Shown here: positions 51,211 through 59,736 of the stretch, piece by piece | How the letters are laid out: each line of letters starts with the position of its first letter | How positions within the stretch are numbered: position 1 is the first letter of the stretch | Source: Mycolicibacterium chitae | GTDB taxonomy: Bacteria; Actinomycetota; Actinomycetes; Mycobacteriales; Mycobacteriaceae | Length of the DNA stretch: 64,000 nt | Direction: 5' to 3' | Assembly: GCF_900637205.1 (NCBI RefSeq) | Contig: NZ_LR134355.1 | Location: 5,270,001-5,334,000, forward strand | Notes under the pieces: model-generated | The model's input: only the letters and a program-made list of their open reading frames with translations | Told to the model about the DNA's origin: nothing | The model's database searches: none | Made by a program: the position numbers and the translations under genes

Positions 51211-52797
51211 ATGCCCATTGCTGAAGGGGCGGTGTTTGCCGGCTACACCATTCAGCGCTTGTTGGGCAGCGGGGGGATGGGCGAGGTCTACCTCGTGCAA
51301 CACCCCCGACTGCCCCGCCAGGAGGCGCTCAAGATCCTCCCGGCGAGCGTGAGCGCGGATCCGGACTACCGCCAACGGTTCGCGCGCGAAGCCGACATCG
51401 TCGCGTCGCTGTGGCACCCACACATCGTCGCTGTCCATGATCGCGGTGAGCACGACGGTCAGTTGTGGCTCGCGATGGACTACGTCGAGGGCACCGATGC
51501 TTCGCGACTGATGCGCGAACGCTATCCACATGGACTGCCACCTACCGACGTCATCGATATCGTCACCGCCGTTGCGGACGCCCTTGACTACGCCCACGAG
51601 CGGTTCCTGCTTCATCGGGATGTCAAACCCGCCAACATTCTCCTCGGCGACCTACGCCACGACGAAAGGCGCATAGTCCTAGCCGATTTCGGGATCGCTC
51701 GTGGTGTAGATGACAGCAACGGTCTGACCGCCACCAACATGACGGTGGGATCGGTGGCCTACGCCGCTCCGGAGCAACTCACCGGCAAGGCCCTCGACGG
51801 GCGTGCCGACCAGTACGCCTTGGCCGCTACTGCTTTTCATCTCCTCACCGGCACCGTCCCCTTCGGCAATTCGAACCCGGCCGTGGTGATCGGAAATCAC
51901 CTCAGCTCGCCCCCGCCGGTATTGAGTACGTTGCGTGACGATCTCGGACGGATGGATTCGGCGCTCGCCACCGCGATGGCCAAGGAGCCGCACCATCGTT
52001 TCCAGACATGTCGCGAGTTCGCAGCCGCGCTGGCGGGTCGCGCCACCGTCATCCCGGTCGGCGGGGCCGCCCCGGCAGTCAGCTCGTACGCTGCCACGCA
52101 ACTGGCACCGCGCACCGAACCGGTAATGCCGGAATCAGCACCGCCGCAGAGCTCGCCCGCCCCGCCACCGGAAGCAGGTCGTCCCCGGCAACGGACCGGA
52201 CTGATCGTTGCGGCAGCCGCGGCAGCCCTGGCGGCTGTCGGACTCGTCGCATTCATCGGGGCCAAACTCGCCCAATCGCCGGCCGACCCGTCCGCCTCCA
52301 CACCCTCACCGTCGTTACTCCCACCCGCCTGGTCTGAAACCGTCGATCAGCCGCGAACGGTGACAGAGACAGCGCCGCCAGTCACCATCACCCAGCCCAA
52401 TAATCCAGCACCGGCTTCTCCCCCACCACGTCCGCCGGTACCGCCACGCACACCCGCAGGAGGCGGTGGCGATTTGGGCTTGGCCCAACCGATGAGCCGC
52501 CCCAGCTGCAACGGGCAGGGCATCGTCGTACTCGGATCCGTCACCACGCCCGGCCAATACGCCGCAGGCGTGCAACGGCTTCTAGCGGCGTTCCCAGGGG
52601 CGTCCTATCTTCGCACCGACCAAACCTGCCCGTCGCTGCGCGCCGCGACCGCAAGCGGCAACCCGATCTACGCCGTCTACCGACCCGCCGGAAACACGAC
52701 CGCAGGGGTTTGCAGCGCCGTACGTGCTGCGGGCGGTGACGCATACGGGAAATGGCTGGACTACACCACAGATCCGAGTTACCGAATCCCCTGCTGA
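51211..52797 (+). CDS. Membrane Ser/Thr protein kinase, PknF-like
   Basis: A 528-residue receptor kinase. The kinase domain covers about 12-275: LGSGGMGEVY, Lys41 (ALKIL), HRDVKPAN with Asp137, DFG at 159-161 and APE at 186-188. A Pro-rich juxtamembrane linker precedes one helix at about 330-352. The extracellular part (about 360-528) is Pro/Thr-rich, then a Cys-containing domain (PSCNGQGIVVLGS) whose Cys may form disulfides. Mycobacterial kinases of this type sense the cell wall or nutrients. It lies beside a cell-wall amidase. Confidence 0.92.
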   Translation: MPIAEGAVFAGYTIQRLLGSGGMGEVYLVQHPRLPRQEALKILPASVSADPDYRQRFAREADIVASLWHPHIVAVHDRGEHDGQLWLAMDYVEGTDASRLMRERYPHGLPPTDVIDIVTAVADALDYAHERFLLHRDVKPANILLGDLRHDERRIVLADFGIARGVDDSNGLTATNMTVGSVAYAAPEQLTGKALDGRADQYALAATAFHLLTGTVPFGNSNPAVVIGNHLSSPPPVLSTLRDDLGRMDSALATAMAKEPHHRFQTCREFAAALAGRATVIPVGGAAPAVSSYAATQLAPRTEPVMPESAPPQSSPAPPPEAGRPRQRTGLIVAAAAAALAAVGLVAFIGAKLAQSPADPSASTPSPSLLPPAWSETVDQPRTVTETAPPVTITQPNNPAPASPPPRPPVPPRTPAGGGGDLGLAQPMSRPSCNGQGIVVLGSVTTPGQYAAGVQRLLAAFPGASYLRTDQTCPSLRAATASGNPIYAVYRPAGNTTAGVCSAVRAAGGDAYGKWLDYTTDPSYRIPC

Positions 52798-52825
52798 GAC
52801 CTCGGGATTCAACCGCCACGGTGGC

Positions 52826-53263
52826 CTACGTCGTGATTCGCATCTCGGCGCCGGGGTGCGAACTGAGCGTGACCACCACGGCGCCCTGACCCGTCGTGAA
52901 GGTGGTGTTGGCGTAGCCGATGAAGCCGTAGTGCCCGTCAATCGTCGACACGGCGGTGATGTCGTCGCTCCCCGAGGCGCCGGTGTCGAGATTGGTCCAG
53001 CCGGCGGTCACGGTCAGCGCGCACGACCCGTCGTAAACACCGGCGTCGTAGTTAATCGCGACGCGCACGCCGTCCTCGACACGATCCTCGGTTTGCACCG
53101 GCGCCACCTGCGCCTCGGCGCTGACCGTGCCGCCACACGTCGGGGACGCCACCACCGGCACGGCCTCGAGTTGCGCGGACGCCTCCGCCTGGGCCGTGCC
53201 TGCACCGAGCCATCCCGCAAACACGGCGACACCAAACGCGACGACCAGACGGAACTGCCTCAT
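52826..53263 (-). CDS. Secreted protein of unknown function
   Basis: A 145-residue exported protein with a signal peptide ending GAGTAQA (about residue 26). The mature part has two cysteines likely forming a disulfide (SPTCGGTV and YDGSCALT) and a beta-rich composition (VTAGWTNLDTGASG, TFTTGQGAVVVTL). I do not recognise the family. It is convergent with the kinase gene 28 bp away and divergent from the MalY-like gene across a perfect hairpin. Confidence 0.72.
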   Translation of the reverse strand: MRQFRLVVAFGVAVFAGWLGAGTAQAEASAQLEAVPVVASPTCGGTVSAEAQVAPVQTEDRVEDGVRVAINYDAGVYDGSCALTVTAGWTNLDTGASGSDDITAVSTIDGHYGFIGYANTTFTTGQGAVVVTLSSHPGAEMRITT

Positions 53264-53340
53264 GCCCGGTGTATCGCCCGGCGCGTCGACGGCGTTAGTC
53301 AGAACCCACGGGTTTTCCGGGACCGGACCGGCCGCCGAAC

Positions 53341-53390
53341 TGCCCGCCTCTGAGCGACAGCCCGCAGAACCTGTCGCTCAGAGGCGGGCA
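53341..53390. repeat. Perfect 20-bp inverted repeat with a 10-base loop
   Basis: TGCCCGCCTCTGAGCGACAG at 53341-53360 is the exact reverse complement of 53371-53390, around CCCGCAGAAC. It lies between two divergently transcribed genes, so it is not an ordinary terminator of either. No U-tract follows on either strand. It could be a small RNA hairpin, a stable leader of one gene, a large operator, or a remnant of a mobile element. Confidence 0.85.
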
Positions 53391-53469
53391 AATCGAAGTG
53401 CGCAGCCAGCCGGAAACCATAAACGCCGCCACCACAACGGATCCCCTCAGCGGCGCTAGGGTTGCCACG

Positions 53470-54684
53470 ATGACGCCGAGCCCGAGAGTCGCGAATCCCC
53501 TCGAGCAGCTGACCATCGAGCAGTTGCGGCAGCGGACCAGCATGAAGTGGACGTTGTATCCGCCCGACGTGCTGCCGCTGTGGGTCGCGGAGATGGACGT
53601 GCCGCTGGCCGAACCCATCGCCGAGGCACTGCATCAGGCGGTCGCGCGAGGCGACACCGGCTACCCGCCGGGCCGGCGCGCCTACGCCGAGGCACTGGCG
53701 GGCTTCGCCGCGCGGCGTTGGGGCTGGGATGGGCTGACGGCGCAGCGCACCGCGCTCGTACCGGATGTGATGCTCGGCATCGTCGAGGTGCTGAGGCTGG
53801 TCACCGCCCCCGGCGACGCGGTGGTGATCAACTCACCCGTCTACCCGCCGTTCTACGCGTTCATCACGAACGCGGGCCGCCGCGTGGTCGAGGCGCCCCT
53901 GGACGGGACCGGCCGCGTGGACCTGGCCGTCTTGGGGGAGGCGTTCGCGTCGGCCGCCAAGACCAGCGACCGGGTGGCCTACCTGTTGTGCAACCCGCAC
54001 AACCCGACCGGGGTCGTCCACTCCGCCGACGAACTCGGACAGATCGCCGCACTCGCACACACGCACAAAGTCCGCGTCGTCGCCGACGAGATCCACGCGC
54101 CGCTGGTGCTACCCGGCGCCGACTTCACGCCGTATCTGAGCGTTCCGGGCGCCGAGGACGCCTTCGCCGTCGTCTCGGCCTCGAAGGCCTGGAACCTCGC
54201 CGGGCTCAAGGCCGCCCTCGCGGTCGCGGGCCCCGCCGCCCAGGCCGACCTCGACCGGATGCCCGAGGAGGTCAGCCACGGCCCCAGCCACCTCGGCGTC
54301 CTCGCGCACACGGTGGCGTTCAACGAGGGCGAGCCCTGGCTCGACGCACTACTCGCGGGCCTGGCGGCGAACCGCGACCTGTTGGGACAACTGCTCACCG
54401 AGCACCTACCGCAGGTCGGCTATTCACCGCCGCAAGGCACCTACCTCGCGTGGATCGACTGCCGCCCACTCGGTTTCGACGATCCCGACGGCGCCGACGG
54501 CCCCGGTATCGTCAGCGAACTCGCCGGCCCGGCGCGGGTGTTCCTCGACCGGGCCCGGGTGGCGCTCAGCTCCGGGCACGTCTTCGGCTCGGGCGGCGCC
54601 GGTCACATTCGACTGAACTTCGCCACCTCACCGGCGATCCTCACCGAGGCGGTCACCCGGATGGGCCGCTCACTCCGCGGGTAA
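53470..54684 (+). CDS. MalY/PatB-like PLP-dependent aminotransferase or C-S lyase
   Basis: A 404-residue fold-type I PLP enzyme. It begins with QRTSMKWTLYPPDVLPLWVA then EMDVPLAEPI, the MalY/PatB signature, has SPVYPPF, NPHNPTGVV (about 175) and ADEIHAPL, and the PLP lysine in SASKAWNLAGLK near 235. Members split cystathionine or other cysteine conjugates, or transfer amino groups. ATG 53470 is taken; an earlier start would include the hairpin end. The 3' end overlaps sodC by 15 bp. Confidence 0.9.
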   Translation: MTPSPRVANPLEQLTIEQLRQRTSMKWTLYPPDVLPLWVAEMDVPLAEPIAEALHQAVARGDTGYPPGRRAYAEALAGFAARRWGWDGLTAQRTALVPDVMLGIVEVLRLVTAPGDAVVINSPVYPPFYAFITNAGRRVVEAPLDGTGRVDLAVLGEAFASAAKTSDRVAYLLCNPHNPTGVVHSADELGQIAALAHTHKVRVVADEIHAPLVLPGADFTPYLSVPGAEDAFAVVSASKAWNLAGLKAALAVAGPAAQADLDRMPEEVSHGPSHLGVLAHTVAFNEGEPWLDALLAGLAANRDLLGQLLTEHLPQVGYSPPQGTYLAWIDCRPLGFDDPDGADGPGIVSELAGPARVFLDRARVALSSGHVFGSGGAGHIRLNFATSPAILTEAVTRMGRSLRG

Positions 54685-55533
54685 CTCCTCACCCTCTGCC
54701 GGCGGTGTGGTCTCGGCTGTGGTCTCCGTAGTGGTGGTCGGGCTCGTGGTGGTCTCGGTCGGGGCGGTGGTCTCGGTCGGCGTCGTGGTCTCGACCGGGG
54801 GCATCTCCGTCGTCGTGGCGGGGCCGGGCGGCGGCGGGACCATCGCCGTCGTCTCCGTGACCGTGGCGGTTTCCGTCGTACCGGCAGGAGTGGTGCTGGC
54901 CGGCGCGAGCACGCCGCAGGCCACCCGGCTGCCGGCGTCACCGGTCGCCAACGTCTCGGCGTCCGGGCCGGGCACGCCATTGCTGGTGTAGCGGGGTGGG
55001 ATGTTGGCGAAGTTGTCGGGCCCCTCGTGGATCATCAGCGCCGATCCCTGCGGGCCGCGCAGGTCGTCGATGGTGAACGAGTCCGTCGTGGCGACCAACC
55101 GCGCCGACCCGTCCGAGCGGACGTCGATGGGGGTCAGGTCACCGATGGCGGCGTGGTTGTCCGGTCCGTGCAGGTGGCCGCCGGCGGAGAGGAAGTCGCC
55201 CGGCTCACCGCCGCCTGGGGCTACTGAATTGGGCTCGCAGAGACCCACCGCGTGAATGTGGAAGGCATGGAAGCCCGGCGTGAGGATGCCGGCTTCGGTG
55301 GTTTCCAGGGTGATGGTGGCGTAGTCGTCGACGAATTCGATGTCGACATTGGCCACCGACCGACCATCGGCCGTCTGCAACTCGGTGCTGAGGGTGTCGC
55401 CGCTGGGGGCGGGACTGGTCGTGGGGGACGTCGTCTCGTCGGCGGCCTGCTCGCCCTGCGCGCAACCGGCCAGGAAGGCGAAGGCGACGGGCACCGCCAG
55501 CGCCGCCGCAACGGTGTGGGTGTGATTTTGCAT
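54670..55533 (-). CDS. sodC: Cu,Zn superoxide dismutase lipoprotein with Thr-rich C-terminal tail
   Basis: A 287-residue lipoprotein (lipobox LAGC, Cys24). The SodC domain is about 45-212: HAFHIHAVG with His92 and His94, GGHLHGPDNHAAIGD, and LMIHEGPDNF with His169, with Cys99 and Cys206 as the expected disulfide. It dismutates superoxide outside the membrane. The last 75 residues are an unusual Thr/Pro/Glu tail built from TTTET- and PTETT-type repeats, which is not in M. tuberculosis SodC as I recall it. The tail may be glycosylated or span the wall. Confidence 0.9.
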   Translation of the reverse strand: MQNHTHTVAAALAVPVAFAFLAGCAQGEQAADETTSPTTSPAPSGDTLSTELQTADGRSVANVDIEFVDDYATITLETTEAGILTPGFHAFHIHAVGLCEPNSVAPGGGEPGDFLSAGGHLHGPDNHAAIGDLTPIDVRSDGSARLVATTDSFTIDDLRGPQGSALMIHEGPDNFANIPPRYTSNGVPGPDAETLATGDAGSRVACGVLAPASTTPAGTTETATVTETTAMVPPPPGPATTTEMPPVETTTPTETTAPTETTTSPTTTTETTAETTPPAEGEELPAE

Positions 55534-55627
55534 ACTCCGTACCTACCCCGCTGCGCCGGTTTCAATCGGAGGATCGGAGAGGAAATGCATCCGCGGGTTC
55601 CGAAGAGACGGGTCAGGCCTCGACCGC

Positions 55628-56443
55628 TCAGGTGAAGCGGGGGCGCACCGCCGCGACGGCGTCCACGAGCCGCAGCACCTGATCGCTGCCGTCAGGCGTG
55701 CCGTCGGCGTCCGTTCCGCAGATGGTGACTCGGGTGACCCCGGCCGCAACAAAATTCCGAACCCGATCTTCGATGTCGTCGGCGGATGCGCCGACGGGCA
55801 CCATCACGGGGGTCATGACGTCGAACGGCGCGTCGATGCCCGCAGCTTGGCGCGCCGCCATGGCCACGCGGAGGCTCTCTCGGACGTCGTCGGGTGTCTC
55901 CGCGCCGCCGCCGAGTAGGACTCCGTCGCCGAATTCGCCTGCAATGGCCAGCGTTTTGGGCTTGGTCGCACCGATCAGCAGTGGCGGCACGTGCTCGGGC
56001 GGGTAGGCGAGACGCACATCGCGGAGTTGCACATAGTCACCGGTGGTCGTGACGGTCTGGCCGTCGAGAAGCGAACGCAGCGCACTGCTGTATTCCCGCA
56101 GCAGCGTGACGGGCGATTTCGCGCGGGCTCCGGCCTGGCCCATCCAGTCGAGAATCCCGTGGCCGATGCCCGGGTGGAATCGGCCTGGGAAGAGCCGGGC
56201 CAACGTCGCGATCTCCATGGCGCACAGAGCCACGTTGCGCAGCGGCACGGGCATCAGGCTGATGCCGACTTTGATGTGGTTCGTCCAGGCCAGCACCGCA
56301 GCCGCGGAGCCCAGACCCGAGTGGTAGAAGCAGTCCTCCCAGAGCCAGAGTTCTTCGAGGTCGGCGGCCTCGGCGGCGAGGGCGAGGTCCCGGAGGCGTT
56401 CGGGCGGCTGGTGGGGCGGGAACACAATACCGATGGCGACCAT
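55628..56443 (-). CDS. LLM-class F420-dependent oxidoreductase
   Basis: A 271-residue luciferase-like enzyme: LALAAEAADLEELWLWED, HIKVGISLMPVPLRNVA, RFHPGIGHGILDWMGQAGA and PPLLIGATKPKTLAIAGEFG. The pattern matches mycobacterial F420-dependent LLM proteins. ATG 56443 has GGGGG upstream. It shares no operon with the neighbours and its substrate is unknown. Confidence 0.88.
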   Translation of the reverse strand: MVAIGIVFPPHQPPERLRDLALAAEAADLEELWLWEDCFYHSGLGSAAAVLAWTNHIKVGISLMPVPLRNVALCAMEIATLARLFPGRFHPGIGHGILDWMGQAGARAKSPVTLLREYSSALRSLLDGQTVTTTGDYVQLRDVRLAYPPEHVPPLLIGATKPKTLAIAGEFGDGVLLGGGAETPDDVRESLRVAMAARQAAGIDAPFDVMTPVMVPVGASADDIEDRVRNFVAAGVTRVTICGTDADGTPDGSDQVLRLVDAVAAVRPRFT

Positions 56444-56555
56444 GCCCCCAGCTTGCCAGCGGTCCGGCGCGCGACCGCCGGCCAGCGGTTTAGCCTGGGG
56501 TACCAAGCATCCAGCGGGGAGCCACTTCCGGTCAGGATCTGCTCGAAGGAGACTC

Positions 56556-57443
56556 ATGCGTAGGCGGATGGCAACGGCGGCGGCTCTCGGTGCGGCGCTG
56601 CTGGTCAGCGGTTGTGCGGGCCAGGTGTGGGGCGCCCCGCCCGCCCACGATCCGCCGCAGGCCCCGGTCTCCGTCGCCCCGAAGGCTCCCGCGGTGCCCC
56701 CGACGCCACCGGCCGGACTCGACGACCGCGTCCGGCAGGCCACCGCCCAGGCCGCCGAGTCCGGCGCCGACATCGAGGCCGCGATACTGGACCGCACCAC
56801 CGGCCACTTCGCCTCCAGCGGGTCCAACCAGGCCTTCCCCATCGCATCGGTGGTCAAGCTGTTCATCGCCGACGATCTGCTGCTGCGGGCCTCGCAGGGC
56901 GAGACAGAACTCTCCGACGCCGACCGCAAGGCCATGGACGCCATGCTGCGTTCCTCCGATGACAGTGCGGCCCAAACGTTCTGGGACCGCGGCGGCCAGA
57001 ACGACATCATCTCCCGCATCGTCGCGCGCTACGGGCTGAGCGGCACCACGGCGCCCTGGAACGGGCACTGGGACGTCACCGAAAGCACCGCAGCCGATCT
57101 CGTCCGCTACTACGACAAGCTCCTGAACGGCAGCGGCGGCCTGTCGCCCGAGCAATCCAGCGTCATCATCGGCAACCTGGCGCGCTTCACCCCGACCGGC
57201 AACGACGGCTACCCGCAGCGGTTCGGCATCCCCGAGGGCCTCAGCGGCGAGCAGGTCGCCGTCAAGCAGGGCTGGTTCTGCTGCTGGAACGGCGGCAACC
57301 AACTGCACGTCTCCACCGGCATCATCGGACCCGACCACCGCTACGTGATGGCGATCAGTTCGCTGGACCCCACCGACGAGGCCAGCGCCCGCGAGCACAT
57401 CACCCAGGCTGTCCGTACCATCTTCCCGGGCGGGAAGGTCTGA
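56556..57443 (+). CDS. LppW-like class A beta-lactamase-fold lipoprotein
   Basis: A 295-residue lipoprotein with lipobox LVSGC (Cys near 20) and a Pro-rich linker (PPQAPVSVAPKAPAVPPTPP). The serine-hydrolase fold has SVVK near 104 as the SxxK motif, and a DDSA sequence near 138 at the SDN position. The KTG-type motif is not clear (VKQGWF). It resembles mycobacterial LppW rather than a true beta-lactamase. GAAGGAGA precedes ATG 56556. Activity is uncertain. Confidence 0.83.
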   Translation: MRRRMATAAALGAALLVSGCAGQVWGAPPAHDPPQAPVSVAPKAPAVPPTPPAGLDDRVRQATAQAAESGADIEAAILDRTTGHFASSGSNQAFPIASVVKLFIADDLLLRASQGETELSDADRKAMDAMLRSSDDSAAQTFWDRGGQNDIISRIVARYGLSGTTAPWNGHWDVTESTAADLVRYYDKLLNGSGGLSPEQSSVIIGNLARFTPTGNDGYPQRFGIPEGLSGEQVAVKQGWFCCWNGGNQLHVSTGIIGPDHRYVMAISSLDPTDEASAREHITQAVRTIFPGGKV

Positions 57444-57501
57444 CACTTCCCGCAACGTCCACGCGGTCTCCGCGGCCGTCGGGGGTGTGTGACTGGTCAC
57501 T

Positions 57502-57544
57502 GCAAAAGCGCAGTTCAGCGGCCTGGTGAGCGGCGCGCTTTTGC
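57502..57544. terminator. Inverted repeat after the LppW-like gene
   Basis: GCAAAAGCGC at 57502-57511 is the exact reverse complement of GCGCTTTTGC at 57535-57544, with a 23-base loop. It lies 58 bases past the LppW-like stop and about 140 before the topoisomerase genes. It could be a weak terminator or a regulator site upstream of the topoisomerase operon. Confidence 0.5.
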
Positions 57545-57685
57545 TACTGCGCAGGTCCGGGCGGCAATGGGTCGTCTTACCACGGCGGTAGTTGACGGAC
57601 TCTCCGACTCGGGTCGACGGCGATGTCAGCTCGGCCGATTAGCATTCCACCGGCTACACCTGGCACGAATGGGAGAGGACGAGCA

Positions 57686-59719
57686 GTGAGTTACACCGCC
57701 GCGGACATCACCGAACTCGACGATGTCCAGCACACGCGCCTGCGGCCGGCGGTGAACCTGGGCTTGGACATCCTCAACACCGCACTGCGCGAGATCATCG
57801 ACAACGCGATCGAGGAAGTGGCCGAACCGGGCCACGGCGGCTCGACCGTCACGATCACCCTGCACGCCGACGGCTCCGTCAGCGTCGCCGACGACGGCCG
57901 CGGACTGCCCGTCGACACCGACCCGACGACCGGCAAGAACGGCATCGTCAAGACGCTGGGCACCGCGCGGGCGGGCGGCAAGTTCTCCGCGCACACCGAC
58001 GCGGCCAGCACCGGCGCCGGCCTCAACGGCATCGGCGCCGCGGCGGCGGTCTTCATCTCCGCCCGGACCGACGTCACGGTGCAGCGGGCGGGCAAGACCT
58101 ACCTGCAGAGCTTCGGCGGCGGCTACCCCGGCGAGTTCGACGGCAAGGAGTTCGATCCGGACGCCCCCTTCACCCGCGCCGACGCGCAGAAGCTGCGCGG
58201 GCGCGCCAACCGCAAACCCGACGCGCACGGCACCACCGTGCGCATCCTGTTCGACCCCGTGGTGGTGCCGGATTCGACCATCGACATCGGCGAGGTGCTG
58301 CTGCGCGCGCAGGCGGCGGCGCGGATGTCGCCCGGGGTGCATCTGGTGGTCGTCGACGAGGGCTGGCCCGGCGAGGAGATCCCGCCGGCGCTGCTCGAAC
58401 CGTTCGCCGGGCCGTGGGGCAGCGACACCCTGCTGGACCTCATGTGCACCGCCGCCGGCACTCCCCGGCCCGAGGTCCGCGCCGTGGTCGAGGGCCGCGG
58501 TGAATACACCACCGGCCGCGGGCCAACCCCGTTCCGCTGGTCGCTGACGGCGGGTCCGGCGGAACCGGCGACGGTGGCCGCGTTCTGCAACACCGTGCGC
58601 ACTCCCGGCGGGGGCTCGCATCTGACCGCCGCCATCAAGGGCCTGTCGGAAGCGTTGGCCGACCGCGCCTCCCGGATCCGGGACCTGGGCCTGGCCAAGG
58701 GCGAAGAGGGCCCGGAGCCACAGGATTTCGCCGCCGTGACCGCACTGGCCGTGGACACCCGCGCCCCCGACGTCGCGTGGGACTCGCAGGCCAAGACCGC
58801 GGTGTCCTCGCGCTCGCTCAACATGGCGATGGCCCCCGACGTCGCGCGCAGCGTCACCATCTGGGCAGCCAACCCCGCCAACGGCGATGCGGTCACGCTG
58901 TGGACCAAACTGGCGCTGGAGTCCGCCCGCGCGCGGCGCAGCGCCGAGGGCGCCAAGGCCCGCTCCCGCGCGGCGTCCAAGGCCAAGGGCCTGGGCACCA
59001 ACCTGTCGCTGCCGCCGAAGTTGCTGCCCAGCCGGGAGACCGGCCGCGGGTCGGGTGCGGAGCTGTTCCTGTGTGAGGGCGACTCCGCGCTGGGCACCAT
59101 CAAGGCCGCCCGCGACGCCGCCTTCCAGGCCGCGTTCCCGCTGAAAGGCAAGCCGCCCAACGTCTATGGGTTCGCGCTGAGCAAGGCACGCGGCAAGGAC
59201 GAGTTCGATTCGATCGAGCGCATCCTGGGCTGCGGGGTGCGGGACGCGTGCGATCCGGAACTGTGCCGTTACGACCGGATCCTGTTCGCCTCCGACGCCG
59301 ACCCCGACGGCGGCAACATCAACTCCAGCCTGATCTCGATGTTCCTGGACTTCTACCGTCCGCTGGTCGAGGCCGGGATGGTTTACGTGACGCTGCCGCC
59401 GCTGTTCGTCGTCAAGTGCGGGGACGAGCGGATCTACTGCCAGGACGAATCCGAGCGCGACGCCGCGGTGGCCCAGCTGAAGGCGACCTCCAAGAAGCGG
59501 GTGGAGGTGCAGCGCAACAAGGGCCTCGGCGAGATGGACGCCGACGACTTTTGGAACACCGTGCTGGATCCGCAGCGGCGCACCGTGATTCGGGTGCATC
59601 CCGACATCAGCGAGAAGAAGCTGCACCACACATTGTTCGGCGGGCCGCCCGAGGGTCGACGCACCTGGATGGCCGACGTGGCCTCCCGCATCGACACCTC
59701 CGCGCTGGATCTGACGTAG
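57686..59719 (+). CDS. Atypical type II topoisomerase ATPase subunit, TopoN-like
   Basis: A 677-residue GyrB/ParE homologue. The GHKL ATPase has EIIDNAIEE (from Glu36) and DDGRG (69-73) with GLNGIGAAAA as the lid. Transducer and Toprim follow: EGDSA from Glu464 and DADPDG from Asp537 bind the metal. GyrB has EGDSAGG, while here it reads EGDSALG. It follows the TopoN/TopoM pair reported for M. smegmatis, and is distinct from the essential GyrB because its partner is also unusual. GTG 57686 follows GAGAGGA. Confidence 0.87.
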   Translation: MSYTAADITELDDVQHTRLRPAVNLGLDILNTALREIIDNAIEEVAEPGHGGSTVTITLHADGSVSVADDGRGLPVDTDPTTGKNGIVKTLGTARAGGKFSAHTDAASTGAGLNGIGAAAAVFISARTDVTVQRAGKTYLQSFGGGYPGEFDGKEFDPDAPFTRADAQKLRGRANRKPDAHGTTVRILFDPVVVPDSTIDIGEVLLRAQAAARMSPGVHLVVVDEGWPGEEIPPALLEPFAGPWGSDTLLDLMCTAAGTPRPEVRAVVEGRGEYTTGRGPTPFRWSLTAGPAEPATVAAFCNTVRTPGGGSHLTAAIKGLSEALADRASRIRDLGLAKGEEGPEPQDFAAVTALAVDTRAPDVAWDSQAKTAVSSRSLNMAMAPDVARSVTIWAANPANGDAVTLWTKLALESARARRSAEGAKARSRAASKAKGLGTNLSLPPKLLPSRETGRGSGAELFLCEGDSALGTIKAARDAAFQAAFPLKGKPPNVYGFALSKARGKDEFDSIERILGCGVRDACDPELCRYDRILFASDADPDGGNINSSLISMFLDFYRPLVEAGMVYVTLPPLFVVKCGDERIYCQDESERDAAVAQLKATSKKRVEVQRNKGLGEMDADDFWNTVLDPQRRTVIRVHPDISEKKLHHTLFGGPPEGRRTWMADVASRIDTSALDLT

Positions 59720-59736
59720 GACGTAGGTAGAAGACT

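Noticed and set aside
56485..56502. SigF-like GGTTT and GGGGTA before the LppW-like gene
   Set aside because: The two boxes are only five bases apart, far less than the 15-17 needed.
57626..59629. A 667-codon open frame antisense to the topoisomerase ATPase subunit
   Set aside because: The composition is typical of antisense in GC-rich genes, and the sense frame has all topoisomerase motifs.
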